From Loxodes magnus (Eukaryota; Ciliophora; Karyorelictea; Loxodida; Loxodidae), in the NCBI GenBank assembly GCA_946699065.1, contig CAMPDV010001312.1:56926-120925 (forward strand): a stretch of 64,000 bases of DNA, read 5' to 3'. Each line of letters starts with the position of its first letter. Position 1 is the first letter of the stretch. The translations under genes and the position numbers were made by a program. Positions 30,001 through 45,000 of the stretch are shown here, one piece after another. Below the pieces are notes generated by a model. It searched no databases. It worked only from the letters and a program-made list of their open reading frames with translations, and was not told where the DNA came from.

Positions 30001-33000
30001 TAAGACCATGAGTGGTCACACTAGTTCTGTAATATCTGTGGCTATATCCAGTGATTCAGAGTTCATCGTATCGGGAAGTGGAGATAATACGGTGAGACTA
30101 TGGGACGTCAAGACAGGTACCTGTAAGACCATGAGTGGTCACACTAGTTCTGTAATATCTGTGGCTATATCCAGTGATTCAGAGTTCATCGTATCGGGAA
30201 GTGGAGATTATACGGTGAGACTATGGGACGTCAAGACAGGTACCTGTAAGACCATGAGTGGTCACACTAGTTCTGTAATATTTGTGGCTATATCCAGTGA
30301 TTCAGAGTTCATCGTATAGGGAAGTGCAGATAATACGGTGAGACTATGGGACGTCAAGACAGGTACCTGTAAGACCATGAGTGGTCACACTTATTCTGTA
30401 TCATCTGTGGCTATATCCAGTGATTCAGAGTTCATCGTATCGGGAAGTGGAGATTATACGGTGAGACTATGGGACGTCAAGACAGGTACCTGTAAGACCA
30501 TGAGTGGTCACACTAGTTCTGTAATATCTGTGGCTATATCCAGTGATTCAGAGTTCATCGTATCGGGAAGTGCAGATAATACGGTGAGACTATGGGACGT
30601 CAAGACAGGTACCTGTAAGACCATGAGTGGTCACACTAGTTCTGTAATATCTGTGGCTATATCCAGTGATTCAGAGTTCATCGTATCGGGAAGTGGAGAT
30701 TATACGGTGAGACTATGGGACGTCAAGACAGGTACCTGGAAGACCATGAGTGGTCTCACTTATTCTGTATCATCTGTGGCTATATCCAGTGATTCAGAGT
30801 TCATCGTATCGGGAAGTGCAGATAAGACGGTGAGACTATGGGACGTCAAGACAGGTACCTGTAAGACCATGAGTGGTCACACTAGTTCTGTAATATCTGT
30901 GGCTATATCCAGTGATTCAGAGTTCATCGTATCGGGAAGTGCAGATTATACGGTGAGACTATGGGACGTCAAGACAGGTACCTGTAAGACCATGAGTGGT
31001 CACACTAGTTCTGTAATATCTGTGGCTATATCCAGTGATTCAGAGTTCATCGTATCGGGAAGTGGAGATTATACGGTGAGACTATGGGACGTCAAGACAG
31101 GTACCTGTAAGACCATGAGTGGTCACACAGATTCAGTAAGATCTGTGGCTATATCCAGTGATTCAGAGTTCATCGTATCGGGAAGTGGAGATTATACGGT
31201 GAGACTATGGGACGTCAAGACAGGTACCTGTAAGACCATGAGTGGTCACACTAGTTCTGTATGATCTGTGGCTATATCCAGTGATTCAGAGTTCATCGTA
31301 TCGGGAAGTGGAGATTATACGGTGAGACTATGGGACGTCAAGACAGGTACCTGTAAGACCATGAGTGGTCACACTAGTCATGTATGATCTGTGGCTATAT
31401 CCAGTGATTCAGAGTTCATTGTATCGGGAAGTGGAGATTATACGGTGAGACTATGGGACGTCAAGACAGGTACCTGTAAGACCATGAGTGGTCACACTAG
31501 TCATGTATGATCTGTGGCTATATCCAGTGATTCAGAGTTCATCGTATCGGGAAGTGGAGATTATACGGTGAGACTATGGGACGTCAAGACAGGTACCTGG
31601 AAGACCATGAGTGGTCTCACTTATTCTGTATCATCTGTGGCTATATCCAGTGATTCAGAGTTCATCGTATCGGGAAGTGCAGATAAGACGGTGAGACTAT
31701 GGGACGTCAAGACAGGTACCTGTAAGACCATGAGTGGTCACACTAGTTCTGTAATATCTGTGGCTATATCCAGTGATTCAGAGTTCATCGTATCGGGAAG
31801 TGCAGATAATACGGTGAGACTATGGGACGTCAAGACAGGTACCTGTAAGACCATGAGTGGTCACACTAGTTCTGTAATATCTGTGGCTATATCCAGTGAT
31901 TCAGAGTTCATCGTATCGGGAAGTGCAGATAATACGGTGAGACTATGGGACGTCAAGACAGGTACCTGTAAGACCATGAGTGGTCACACTAGTTCTGTAT
32001 GATCTGTGGCTATATCCAGTGATTCAGAGTTCATCGTATCGGGAAGTGCAGATTATACGGTGAGACTATGGGACGTCAAGACAGGTACCTGTAAGACCAT
32101 GAGTGGTCTCACTTATTCTGTATCATCTGTGGCTATATCCAGTGATTCAGAGTTCATCGTATCGGGAAGTGCAGATAATACGGTGAGACTATGGGACGTC
32201 AAGACAGGTACCTGTAAGACCATGAGTGGTCACACTAGTTCTGTAATATCTGTGGCTATATCCAGTGATTCAGAGTTCATCGTATCGGGAAGTGCAGATT
32301 AGACAGTGAGACTATGGGACGTCAAGACAGGTACCTGTAAGACCATGAGTGGTCACACTTATTCTGTATCATCTGTGGCTATATCCAGTGATTCAGAGTT
32401 CATCGTATCGGGAAGTGGAGATTATACGGTGAGACTATGGGACGTCAAGACAGGTACCTGTAAGACCATGAGTGGTCACACTAGTTCTGTAATATCTGTG
32501 GCTATATCCAGTGATTCAGAGTTCATCGTATCGGGAAGTGGAGATAATACGGTGAGACTATGGGACGTCAAGACAGGTACCTGTAAGACCATGAGTGGTC
32601 ACACTAGTTCTGTAATATCTGTGGCTATATCCAGTGATTCAGAGTTCATCGTATCGGGAAGTGCAGATTAGACAGTGAGACTATGGGACGTCAAGACAGG
32701 TACCTGTAAGACCATGAGTGGTCACACTAGTTCTGTATGATCTGTGGCTATATCCAGTGATTCAGAGTTCATCGTATCGGGAAGTGCAGATAATACGGTG
32801 AGACTATGGGACGTCAAGACAGGTACCTGTAAGACCATGAGTGGTCACACTAGTTCTGTATGATCTGTGGCTATATCCAGTGATTCAGAGTTCATCGTAT
32901 CGGGAAGTGGAGATTATACGGTGAGACTATGGGACGTCAAGACAGGTACCTGTAAGACCATGAGTGGTCACACTAGTTCTGTATGATCTGTGGCTATATC

Positions 33001-36000
33001 CAGTGATTCAGAGTTCATTGTATCGGGAAGTGGAGATTATACGGTGAGACTATGGGACGTCAAGACAGGTACCTGTAAGACCATGAGTGGTCACACTAGT
33101 TCTGTAATATCTGTGGCTATATCCAGTGATTCAGAGTTCATCGTATAGGGAAGTGCAGATAATACGGTGAGACTATGGGACGTCAAGACAGGTACCTGTA
33201 AGACCATGAGTGGTCACACTAGTTCTGTATGATCTGTGGCTATATCCAGTGATTCAGAGTTCATCGTATCGGGAAGTGGAGATTATACGGTGAGACTATG
33301 GGACGTCAAGACAGGTACCTGTAAGACCATGAGTGGTCACACTAGTTCTGTAATATCTGTGGCTATATCCAGTGATTCAGAGTTCATCGTATCGGGAAGT
33401 GCAGATAATACGGTGAGACTATGGGACGTCAAGACAGGTACCTGTAAGACCATGAGTGGTCACACTAGTTCTGTAATATCTGTGGCTATATCCAGTGATT
33501 CAGAGTTCATCGTATCGGGAAGTGCAGATAATACGGTGAGACTATGGGACGTCAAGACAGGTACCTGTAAGACCATGAGTGGTCACACTAGTTCTGTAAT
33601 ATCTGTGGCTATATCCAGTGATTCAGAGTTCATCGTATCGGGAAGTGGAGATAATACGGTGAGACTATGGGACGTCAAGACAGGTACCTGTAAGACCATG
33701 AGTGGTCACACTAGTTCTGTAATATCTGTGGCTATATCCAGTGATTCAGAGTTCATCGTATCGGGAAGTGCAGATAATACGGTGAGACTATGGGACGTCA
33801 AGACAGGTACCTGTAAGACCATGAGTGGTCACACTAGTTCTGTAATATCTGTGGCTATATCCAGTGATTCAGAGTTCATCGTATCGGGAAGTGCAGATAA
33901 TACGGTGAGACTATGGGACGTCAAGACAGGTACCTGTGAGACCATGAGTGGTCACACTAGTTCTGTATGATCTGTGGCTATATCCAGTGATTCAGAGTTC
34001 ATCGTATCGGGAAGTTATGATAATACTGTGAGACTATGGGACGTCAAGACAGGTACCTGTAAGACCATGAGTGGTCACACTAGTTCTGTAATATCTGTGG
34101 CTATATCCAGTGATTCAGAGTTCATCGTATCGGGAAGTGCAGATAATACGGTGAGACTATGGGACGTCAAGACAGGTACCTGTAAGACCATGAGTGGTCA
34201 CACTAGTTCTGTATCATCTGTGGCTATATCCAGTGATTCAGAGTTCATCGTATCGGGAAGTGCAGATAATACGGTGAGACTATGGGACGTCAAGACAGGT
34301 ACCTGTAAGACCATGAGTGGTCACACTAGTTCTGTATGATCTGTGGCTATATCCAGTGATTCAGAGTTCATCGTATCGGGAAGTGGAGATTATACGGTGA
34401 GACTATGGGACGTCAAGACAGGTACCTGTAAGACCATGAGTGGTCACACTAGTTCTGTATGATCTGTGGCTATATCCAGTGATTCAGAGTTCATCGTATC
34501 GGGAAGTGGAGATTATACGGTGAGACTATGGGACGTCAAGACAGGTACCTGTGAGACCATGAGTGGTCACACTAGTTCTGTAATATCTGTGGCTATATCC
34601 AGTGATTCAGAGTTCATCGTATCGGGAAGTGGAGATTATACGGTGAGACTATGGGACGTCAAGACAGGTACCTGTAAGACCATGAGTGGTCACACTAGTT
34701 CTGTAATATCTGTGGCTATATCCAGTGATTCAGAGTTCATCGTATCGGGAAGTGCAGATTAGACAGTGAGACTATGGGACGTCAAGACAGGTACCTGTAA
34801 GACCATGAGTGGTCACACTAGTTCTGTATGATCTGTGGCTATATCCAGTGATTCAGAGTTCATCGTATCGGGAAGTGCAGATAATACGGTGAGACTATGG
34901 GACGTCAAGACAGGTACCTGTAAGACCATGAGTGGTCACACTAGTTCTGTAATATCTGTGGCTATATCCAGTGATTCAGAGTTCATCGTATCGGGAAGTG
35001 CAGATAATACGGTGAGACTATGGGACGTCAAGACAGGTACCTGTAAGACCATGAGTGGTCACACTAGTTCTGTATGATCTGTGGCTATATCCAGTGATTC
35101 AGAGTTCATTGTATCGGGAAGTGCAGATTATACGGTGAGACTATGGGACGTCAAGACAGGTACCTGTAAGACCATGAGTGGTCACACTAGTTCTGTAATA
35201 TCTGTGGCTATATCCAGTGATTCAGAGTTCATCGTATCGGGAAGTGCAGATAATACGGTGAGACTATGGGACGTCAAGACAGGTACCTGTAAGACCATGA
35301 GTGGTCACACTAGTTCTGTAATATCTGTGGCTATATCCAGTGATTCAGAGTTCATCGTATCGGGAAGTGCAGATAATACGGTGAGACTATGGGACGTCAA
35401 GACAGGTACCTGTAAGACCATGAGTGGTCACACTAGTTCTGTAATATCTGTGGCTATATCCAGTGATTCAGAGTTCATCGTATCGGGAAGTGCAGATAAT
35501 ACGGTGAGACTATGGGACGTCAAGACAGGTACCTGTAAGACCATGAGTGGTCACACTAGTTCTGTAATATCTGTGGCTATATCCAGTGATTCAGAGTTCA
35601 TCGTATCGGGAAGTGGAGATTATACGGTGAGACTATGGGACGTCAAGACAGGTACCTGTAAGACCATGAGTGGTCACACTAGTTCTGTAATATCTGTGGC
35701 TATATCCAGTGATTCAGAGTTCATCGTATCGGGAAGTGGAGATTATACGGTGAGACTATGGGACGTCAAGACAGGTACCTGTAAGACCATGAGTGGTCAC
35801 ACAGATTCAGTAAGATCTGTGGCTATATCCAGTGATTCAGAGTTCATCGTATCGGGAAGTGGAGATTATACGGTGAGACTATGGGACGTCAAGACAGGTA
35901 CCTGTAAGACCATGAGTGGTCACACTAGTTCTGTATGATCTGTGGCTATATCCAGTGATTCAGAGTTCATCGTATCGGGAAGTGGAGATTATACGGTGAG

Positions 36001-39000
36001 ACTATGGGACGTCAAGACAGGTACCTGTAAGACCATGAGTGGTCACACTAGTTCTGTAATATCTGTGGCTATATCCAGTGATTCAGAGTTCATCGTATCG
36101 GGAAGTGGAGATTATACGGTGAGACTATGGGACGTCAAGACAGGTACCTGTAAGACCATGAGTGGTCACACTAGTTCTGTAATATCTGTGGCTATTTCCA
36201 GTGATTCAGAGTTCATCGTATCGGGAAGTGCAGATAATACGGTGAGACTATGGGACGTCAAGACAGGTACCTGTAAGACCATGAGTGGTCACACTAGTTC
36301 TGTAATATCTGTGGCTATATCCAGTGATTCAGAGTTCATCGTATCGGGAAGTGGAGATTATACGGTGAGACTATGGGACGTCAAGACAGGTACCTGTGAG
36401 ACCATGAGTGGTCACACTAGTTCTGTAATATCTGTGGCTATATCCAGTGATTCAGAGTTCATCGTATCGGGAAGTGCAGATTATACGGTGAGACTATGGG
36501 ACGTCAAGACAGGTACCTGTAAGACCATGAGTGGTCACACTAGTTCTGTATGATCTGTGGCTATATCCAGTGATTCAGAGTTCATCGTATCGGGAAGTGG
36601 AGATTATACGGTGAGACTATGGGACGTCAAGACAGGTACCTGTAAGACCATGAGTGGTCACACTAGTTCTGTAATATCTGTGGCTATATCCAGTGATTCA
36701 GAGTTCATCGTATCGGGAAGTGCAGATAATACGGTGAGACTATGGGACGTCAAGACAGGTACCTGTAAGACCATGAGTGGTCTCACTTATTCTGTATCAT
36801 CTGTGGCTATATCCAGTGATTCAGAGTTCATCGTATCGGGAAGTGGAGATTATACGGTGAGACTATGGGACGTCAAGACAGGTACCTGTAAGACCATGAG
36901 TGGTCACACTAGTTCTGTATGATCTGTGGCTATATCCAGTGATTCAGAGTTCATCGTATCGGGAAGTGGAGATTATACGGTGAGACTATGGGACGTCAAG
37001 ACAGGTACCTGTAAGACCATGAGTGGTCACACTAGTTCTGTAATATCTGTGGCTATATCCAGTGATTCAGAGTTCATCGTATCGGGAAGTGCAGATAATA
37101 CGGTGAGACTATGGGACGTCAAGACAGGTACCTGTAAGACCATGAGTGGTCACACTAGTCATGAATGATCTGTGGCTATATCCAGTGATTCAGAGTTCAT
37201 CGTATCGGGAAGTTATGATGAAACGGTGAGACTATGGGACGTCAAGACAGGTACCTGTAAGACCATGAGTGGTCACACTAGTTCTGTAATATCTGTGGCT
37301 ATATCCAGTGATTCAGAGTTCATCGTATCGGGAAGTGCAGATAATACGGTGAGACTATGGGACGTCAAGACAGGTACCTGTAAGACCATGAGTGGTCACA
37401 CTAGTTCTGTATGATCTGTGGCTATATCCAGTGATTCAGAGTTCATCGTATCGGGAAGTGGAGATTATACGGTGAGACTATGGGACGTCAAGACAGGTAC
37501 CTGTAAGACCATGAGTGGTCACACTAGTTCTGTATGATCTGTGGCTATATCCAGTGATTCAGAGTTCATCGTATCGGGAAGTGGAGATTATACGGTGAGA
37601 CTATGGGACGTCAAGACAGGTACCTGTAAGACCATGAGTGGTCACACTAGTTCTGTAATATCTGTGGCTATTTCCAGTGATTCAGAGTTCATCGTATCGG
37701 GAAGTGCAGATAATACGGTGAGACTATGGGACGTCAAGACAGGTACCTGTAAGACCATGAGTGGTCACACTAGTTCTGTAATATCTGTGGCTATATCCAG
37801 TGATTCAGAGTTCATCGTATCGGGAAGTGGAGATTATACGGTGAGACTATGGGACGTCAAGACAGGTACCTGTAAGACCATGAGTGGTCACACTAGTTCT
37901 GTATGATCTGTGGCTATATCCAGTGATTCAGAGTTCATCGTATCGGGAAGTTGAGATTATACGGTGAGACTATGGGACGTCAAGACAGGTACCTGTAAGA
38001 CCATGAGTGGTCACACTAGTCATGAATGATCTGTGGCTATATCCAGTGATTCAGAGTTCATCGTATCGGGAAGTGCAGATAATACGGTGAGACTATGGGA
38101 CGTCAAGACAGGTACCTGTAAGACCATGAGTGGTCACACTAGTTCTGTATGATCTGTGGCTATATCCAGTGATTCAGAGTTCATCGTATCGGGAAGTTAT
38201 GATAATACTGTGAGACTATGGGACGTCAAGACAGGTACCTGTAAGACCATGAGTGGTCACACTAGTTCTGTATGATCTGTGGCTATATCCAGTGATTCAG
38301 AGTTCATCGTATCGGGAAGTGCAGATAATACGGTGAGACTATGGGACGTCAAGACAGGTACCTGTAAGACCATGAGTGGTCTCACTTATTCTGTATTATC
38401 TGTGGCTATATCCAGTGATTCAGAGTTCATTGTATCGGGAAGTGGAGATTATACGGTGAGACTATGGGACGTCAAGACAGGTACCTGTAAGACCATGAGT
38501 GGTCACACTAGTTCTGTATGATCTGTGGCTATATCCAGTGATTCAGAGTTCATCGTATCGGGAAGTGCAGATAATACGGTGAGACTATGGGACGTCAAGA
38601 CAGGTACCTGTAAGACCATGAGTGGTCACACTAGTTCTGTAATATCTGTGGCTATATCCAGTGATTCAGAGTTCATCGTATCGGGAAGTGGAGATTATAC
38701 GGTGAGACTATGGGACGTCAAGACAGGTACCTGTAAGACCATGAGTGGTCACACTAGTTCTGTAATATCTGTGGCTATATCCAGTGATTCAGAGTTCATC
38801 GTATCGGGAAGTGCAGATAATACGGTGAGACTATGGGACGTCAAGACAGGTACCTGTAAGACCATGAGTGGTCACACTAGTTCTGTATGATCTGTGGCTA
38901 TATCCAGTGATTCAGAGTTCATCGTATCGGGAAGTGGAGATTATACGGTGAGACTATGGGACGTCAAGACAGGTACCTGTAAGACCATGAGTGGTCTCAC

Positions 39001-42000
39001 TTATTCTGTAATATCTGTGGCTATATCCAGTGATTCAGAGTTCATCGTATCGGGAAGTGCAGATTATACGGTGAGACTATGGGACGTCAAGACAGGTACC
39101 TGGAAGACCATGAGTGGTCACACTAGTTCTGTAATATCTGTGGCTATATCCAGTGATTCAGAGTTCATCGTATCGGGAAGTGGAGATAATACGGTGAGAC
39201 TATGGGACGTCAAGACAGGTACCTGTAAGACCATGAGTGGTCTCACTTTTTCTGTATCATCTGTGGCTATATCCAGTGATTCAGAGTTCATTGTATCGGG
39301 AAGTGGAGATTATACGGTGAGACTATGGGACGTCAAGACAGGTACCTGTAAGACCATGAGTGGTCACACTAGTTCTGTATGATCTGTGGCTATATCCAGT
39401 GATTCAGAGTTCATCGTATCGGGAAGTGCAGATAATACGGTGAGACTATGGGACGTCAAGACAGGTACCTGTAAGACCATGAGTGGTCACACTAGTTCTG
39501 TATATCTGTGGCTATATCCAGTGATTCAGAGTTCATCGTATCGGGAAGTGGAGATTATACGGTGAGACTATGGGACGTCAAGACAGGTACCTGTAAGACC
39601 ATGAGTGATCACACTAGTCATGTAATGATCTGTGGCTATATCCAGTGATTCAGAGTTCATCGTATCGGGAAGTGCAGATAATACGGTGAGACTATGGGAC
39701 GTCAAGACAGGTACCTGTAAGACCATGAGTGGTCACACTAGTTCTGTATGATCTGTGGCTATATCCAGTGATTCAGAGTTCATCGTATCGGGAAGTGGAG
39801 ATTATACGGTGAGACTATGGGACGTCAAGACAGGTACCTGTAAGACCATGAGTGGTCACACTAGTTCTGTAATGATCTGTGGCTATATCCAGTGATTCAG
39901 AGTTCATCGTATCGGGAAGTGCAGATAATACGGTGAGACTATGGGACGTCAAGACAGGTACCTGTAAGACCATGAGTGGTCACACTAGTTCTGTAATATC
40001 TGTGGCTATATCCAGTGATTCAGAGTTCATCGTATCGGGAAGTGCAGATAATACGGTGAGACTATGGGACGTCAAGACAGGTACCTGTAAGACCATGAGT
40101 GGTCACACTTATTCTGTAATATCTGTGGCTATATCCAGTGATTCAGAGTTCATCGTATCGGGAAGTGGAGATAATACGGTGAGACTATGGGACGTCAAGA
40201 CAGGTACCTGGAAGACCATGAGTGGTCACACTAGTTCTGAATGATCTGTGGCTATATCCAGTGATTCAGAGTTCATCGTATCGGGAAGTTATGATAATAC
40301 GGTGAGACTATGGGACGTCAAGACAGGTACCTGTAAGACCATGAGTGGTCACACTAGTCATGTAATGATCTGTGGCTATATCCAGTGATTCAGAGTTCAT
40401 CGTATCGGGAAGTTATGATAATACGGTGAGACTATGGGACGTCAAGACAGGTACCTGTAAGACCATGAGTGGTCACACTAGTCATGTATGATCTGTGGCT
40501 ATATCCAGTGATTCAGAGTTCATCGTATCGGGAAGTGGAGATTATACGGTGAGACTATGGGACGTCAAGACAGGTACCTGTAAGACCATGAGTGGTCACA
40601 CTAGTCATGTATGATCTGTGGCTATATCCAGTGATTCAGAGTTCATCGTATCGGGAAGTGGAGATTATACGGTGAGACTATGGGACGTCAAGACAGGTAC
40701 CTGTAAGACCATGAGTGGTCACACTAGTTCTGAATGATCTGTGGCTATATCCAGTGATTCAGAGTTCATCGTATCGGGAAGTGGAGATTATACGGTGAGA
40801 CTATGGGACGTCAAGACAGGTACCTGTAAGACCATGAGTGGTCACACTAGTTCTGTATGATCTGTGGCTATATCCAGTGATTCAGAGTTCATCGTATCGG
40901 GAAGTGGAGATTATACGGTGAGACTATGGGACGTCAAGACAGGTACCTGTAAGACCATGAGTGGTCACACTAGTTCTGTATGATCTGTGGCTATATCCAG
41001 TGATTCAGAGTTCATCGTATCGGGAAGTGGAGATTATACTGTGAGACTATGGGACGTCAAGACAGGTACCTGTAAGACCATGAGTGGTCACACTAGTTCT
41101 GTATGATCTGTGGCTATATCCAGTGATTCAGAGTTCATCGTATCGGGAAGTGCAGATAATACGGTGAGACTATGGGACGTCAAGACAGGTACCTGTAAGA
41201 CCATGAGTGGTCACACTAGTTCTGTAATATCTGTGGCTATATCCAGTGATTCAGAGTTCATCGTATCGGGAAGTGGAGATTATACGGTGAGACTATGGGA
41301 CGTCAAGACAGGTACCTGTAAGACCATGAGTGGTCACACTAGTTCTGTATCATCTGTGGCTATATCCAGTGATTCAGAGTTCATCGTATCGGGAAGTGGA
41401 GATTATACGGTGAGACTATGGGACGTCAAGACAGGTACCTGTAAGACCATGAGTGGTCACACTATTCTGTATGATCTGTGGCTATATCCAGTGATTCAGA
41501 GTTCATCGTATCGGGAAGTGCAGATTATACGGTGAGACTATGGGACGTCAAGACAGGTACCTGTAAGACCATGAGTGGTCACACTAGTCATGAATGATCT
41601 GTGGCTATATCCAGTGATTCAGAGTTCATCGTATCGGGAAGTGCAGATTATACGGTGAGACTATGGGACGTCAAGACAGGTACCTGTAAGACCATGAGTG
41701 GTCACACTAGTCATGAATGATCTGTGGCTATATCCAGTGATTCAGAGTTCATCGTATCGGGAAGTTAGATAATACGGTGAGACTATGGGACGTCAAGACA
41801 GGTACCTGTAAGACCATGAGTGGTCACACTAGTCATGAATGATCTGTGGCTATATCCAGTGATTCAGAGTTCATCGTATCGGGAAGTGGAGATTATACGG
41901 TGAGACTATGGGACGTCAAGACAGGTACCTGTAAGACCATGAGTGGTCACACTAGTTCTGTATGATCTGTGGCTATATCCAGTGATTCAGAGTTCATCGT

Positions 42001-45000
42001 ATCGGGAAGTGGAGATTATACGGTGAGACTATGGGACGTCAAGACAGGTACCTGTAAGACCATGAGTGGTCACACTAGTTCTGTATGATCTGTGGCTATA
42101 TCCAGTGATTCAGAGTTCATCGTATCGGGAAGTGGAGATTATACGGTGAGACTATGGGACGTCAAGACAGGTACCTGTAAGACCATGAGTGGTCACACTA
42201 GTTCTGTATGATCTGTGGCTATATCCAGTGATTCAGAGTTCATCGTATCGGGAAGTGGAGATTATACGGTGAGACTATGGGACGTCAAGACAGGTACCTG
42301 TAAGACCATGAGTGGTCACACTAGTTCTGTATGATCTGTGGCTATATCCAGTGATTCAGAGTTCATCGTATCGGGAAGTGGAGATTATACGGTGAGACTA
42401 TTGGACGTCAAGACAGGTACCTGTAAGACCATGAGTGGTCACACTAGATTCTGAATATCTGTGGCTATATCCAGTGATTCAGAGTTCATCGTATCGGGAA
42501 GTTATGATGATACGGTGAGACTATGGGACGTCAAGACAGGTACCTGTAAGACCATGAGTGGTCACACTAGTTCTGTATGATCTGTGGCTATATCCAGTGA
42601 TTCAGAGTTCATCGTATCGGGAAGTTATGATAATACGGTGAGACTATGGGACGTCAAGACAGGTACCTGTAAGACCATGAGTGGTCACACTAGTTCTGTA
42701 TGATCTGTGGCTATATCCAGTGATTCAGAGTTCATCGTATCGGGAAGTGGAGATTATACGGTGAGACTATGGGACGTCAAGACAGGTACCTGTAAGACCA
42801 TGAGTGGTCACACTAGTTCTGTATGATCTGTGGCTATATCCAGTGATTCAGAGTTCATCGTATCGGGAAGTAGAGATTATACGGTGAGACTATGGGACGT
42901 CAAGACAGGTACCTGTAAGACCATGAGTGGTCACACAAGTTATGTAAATGCTTTGGCTATATCCAGTGATTCAGAGTTCATCGTATCGGGAAGTAGAGAT
43001 ATGACAGTGAGACTATGGGACGTCAAGACAGGTACCTGTAAGACCATGAGTGGTCACACTAGTCATGTATGATCTGTGGCTATATCCAGTGATTCAGAGT
43101 TCATCGTATCGGGAAGTGGAGATTATACGGTGAGACTATGGGACGTCAAGACAGGTACCTGTAAGACCATGAGTGGTCACACTAGTTCTGTATGATCTGT
43201 GGCTATATCCAGTGATTCAGAGTTCATCGTATCGGGAAGTGCAGATAATACGGTGAGACTATGGGACGTCAAGACAGGTACCTGTAAGACCATGAGTGGT
43301 CACACTAGTTCTGTAATATCTGTGGCTATATCCAGTGATTCAGAGTTCATCGTATCGGGAAGTTATGATAATACGGTGAGACTATGGGACGTCAAGACAG
43401 GTACCTGTAAGACCATGAGTGGTCACACAAGTTATGTAAATGCTTTGGCTATATCCAGTGATTCAGAGTTCATCGTATCGGGAAGTAGAGATATGACAGT
43501 GAGACTATGGGACGTCAAGACAGGTACCTGTAAGACCATGAGTGGTCACACTAGTTCTGTAATATCTGTGGCTATATCCAGTGATTCAGAGTTCATCGTA
43601 TCGGGAAGTTATGATAATACGGTGAGACTATGGGACGTCAAGACAGGTACCTGGAAGACCATGAGTGGTCACACTAGTTCTGTAATATCTGTGGCTATAT
43701 CCAGTGATTCAGAGTTCATCGTATCGGGAAGTGGAGATTATACGGTGAGACTATGGGACGTCAAGACAGGTACCTGTAAGACCATGAGTGGTCACACTAG
43801 TTCTGTAATATCTGTGGCTATATCCAGTGATTCAGAGTTCATCGTATCGGGAAGTGCAGATAATACGGTGAGACTATGGGACGTCAAGACAGGTACCTGG
43901 AAGACCATGAGTGGTCACACTAGTTCTGTAATATCTGTGGCTATATCCAGTGATTCAGAGTTCATCGTATCGGGAAGTGCAGATAATACGGTGAGACTAT
44001 GGGACGTCAAGACAGGTACCTGTAAGACCATGAGTGGTCACACTAGTTCTGAATGATCTGTGGCTATATCCAGTGATTCAGAGTTCATCGTATCGGGAAG
44101 TGGAGATTATACGGTGAGACTATGGGACGTCAAGACAGGTACCTGTAAGACCATGAGTGGTCACACTAGTCATGTATGATCTGTGGCTATATCCAGTGAT
44201 TCAGAGTTCATTGTATCGGGAAGTGGAGATTATACGGTGAGACTATGGGACGTCAAGACAGGTACCTGTAAGACCATGAGTGGTCACACTAGTCATGAAT
44301 GATCTGTGGCTATATCCAGTAATTCAGAGTTCATCGTATCGGGAAGTGCAGATTAGACAGTGAGACTATGGGACGTCAAGACAGGTACCTGGAAGACCAT
44401 GAGTGGTCACACTAGTCATGAATGATCTATGGCTATATCCAGTGATTCAGAGTTCATCGTATCGGGAAGTTATGATAATACGGTGAGACTATGGGACGTC
44501 AAGACAGGTACCTGGAAGACCATGAGTGGTCACACTAGTTCTGTAATATCTGTGGCTATATCCAGTGATTCAGAGTTCATTGTATCGGGAAGTGGAGATT
44601 ATACGGTGAGACTATTGGACGTCAAGACAGGTACCTGTAAGACCATGAGTGGTCACACTAGTTCTGTATGATCTGTGGCTATTTCCAGTGATTCAGAGTT
44701 CATTGTATCGGGAAGTGGAGATTATACGGTGAGACTATGGGACGTCAAGACAGGTACCTGTAAGACCATGAGTGGTCACACTAGTCATGTATGATCTGTG
44801 GCTATATCCAGTGATTCAGAGTTCATTGTATCGGGAAGTGGAGATTATACGGTGAGACTATGGGACGTCAAGACAGGTACCTGTAAGACCATGAGTGGTC
44901 ACACTAGTCATGTATGATCTGTGGCTATATCCAGTGATTCAGAGTTCATCGTATCGGGAAGTTATGATTATACGGTGAGACTATGGGACGTCAAGACAGG

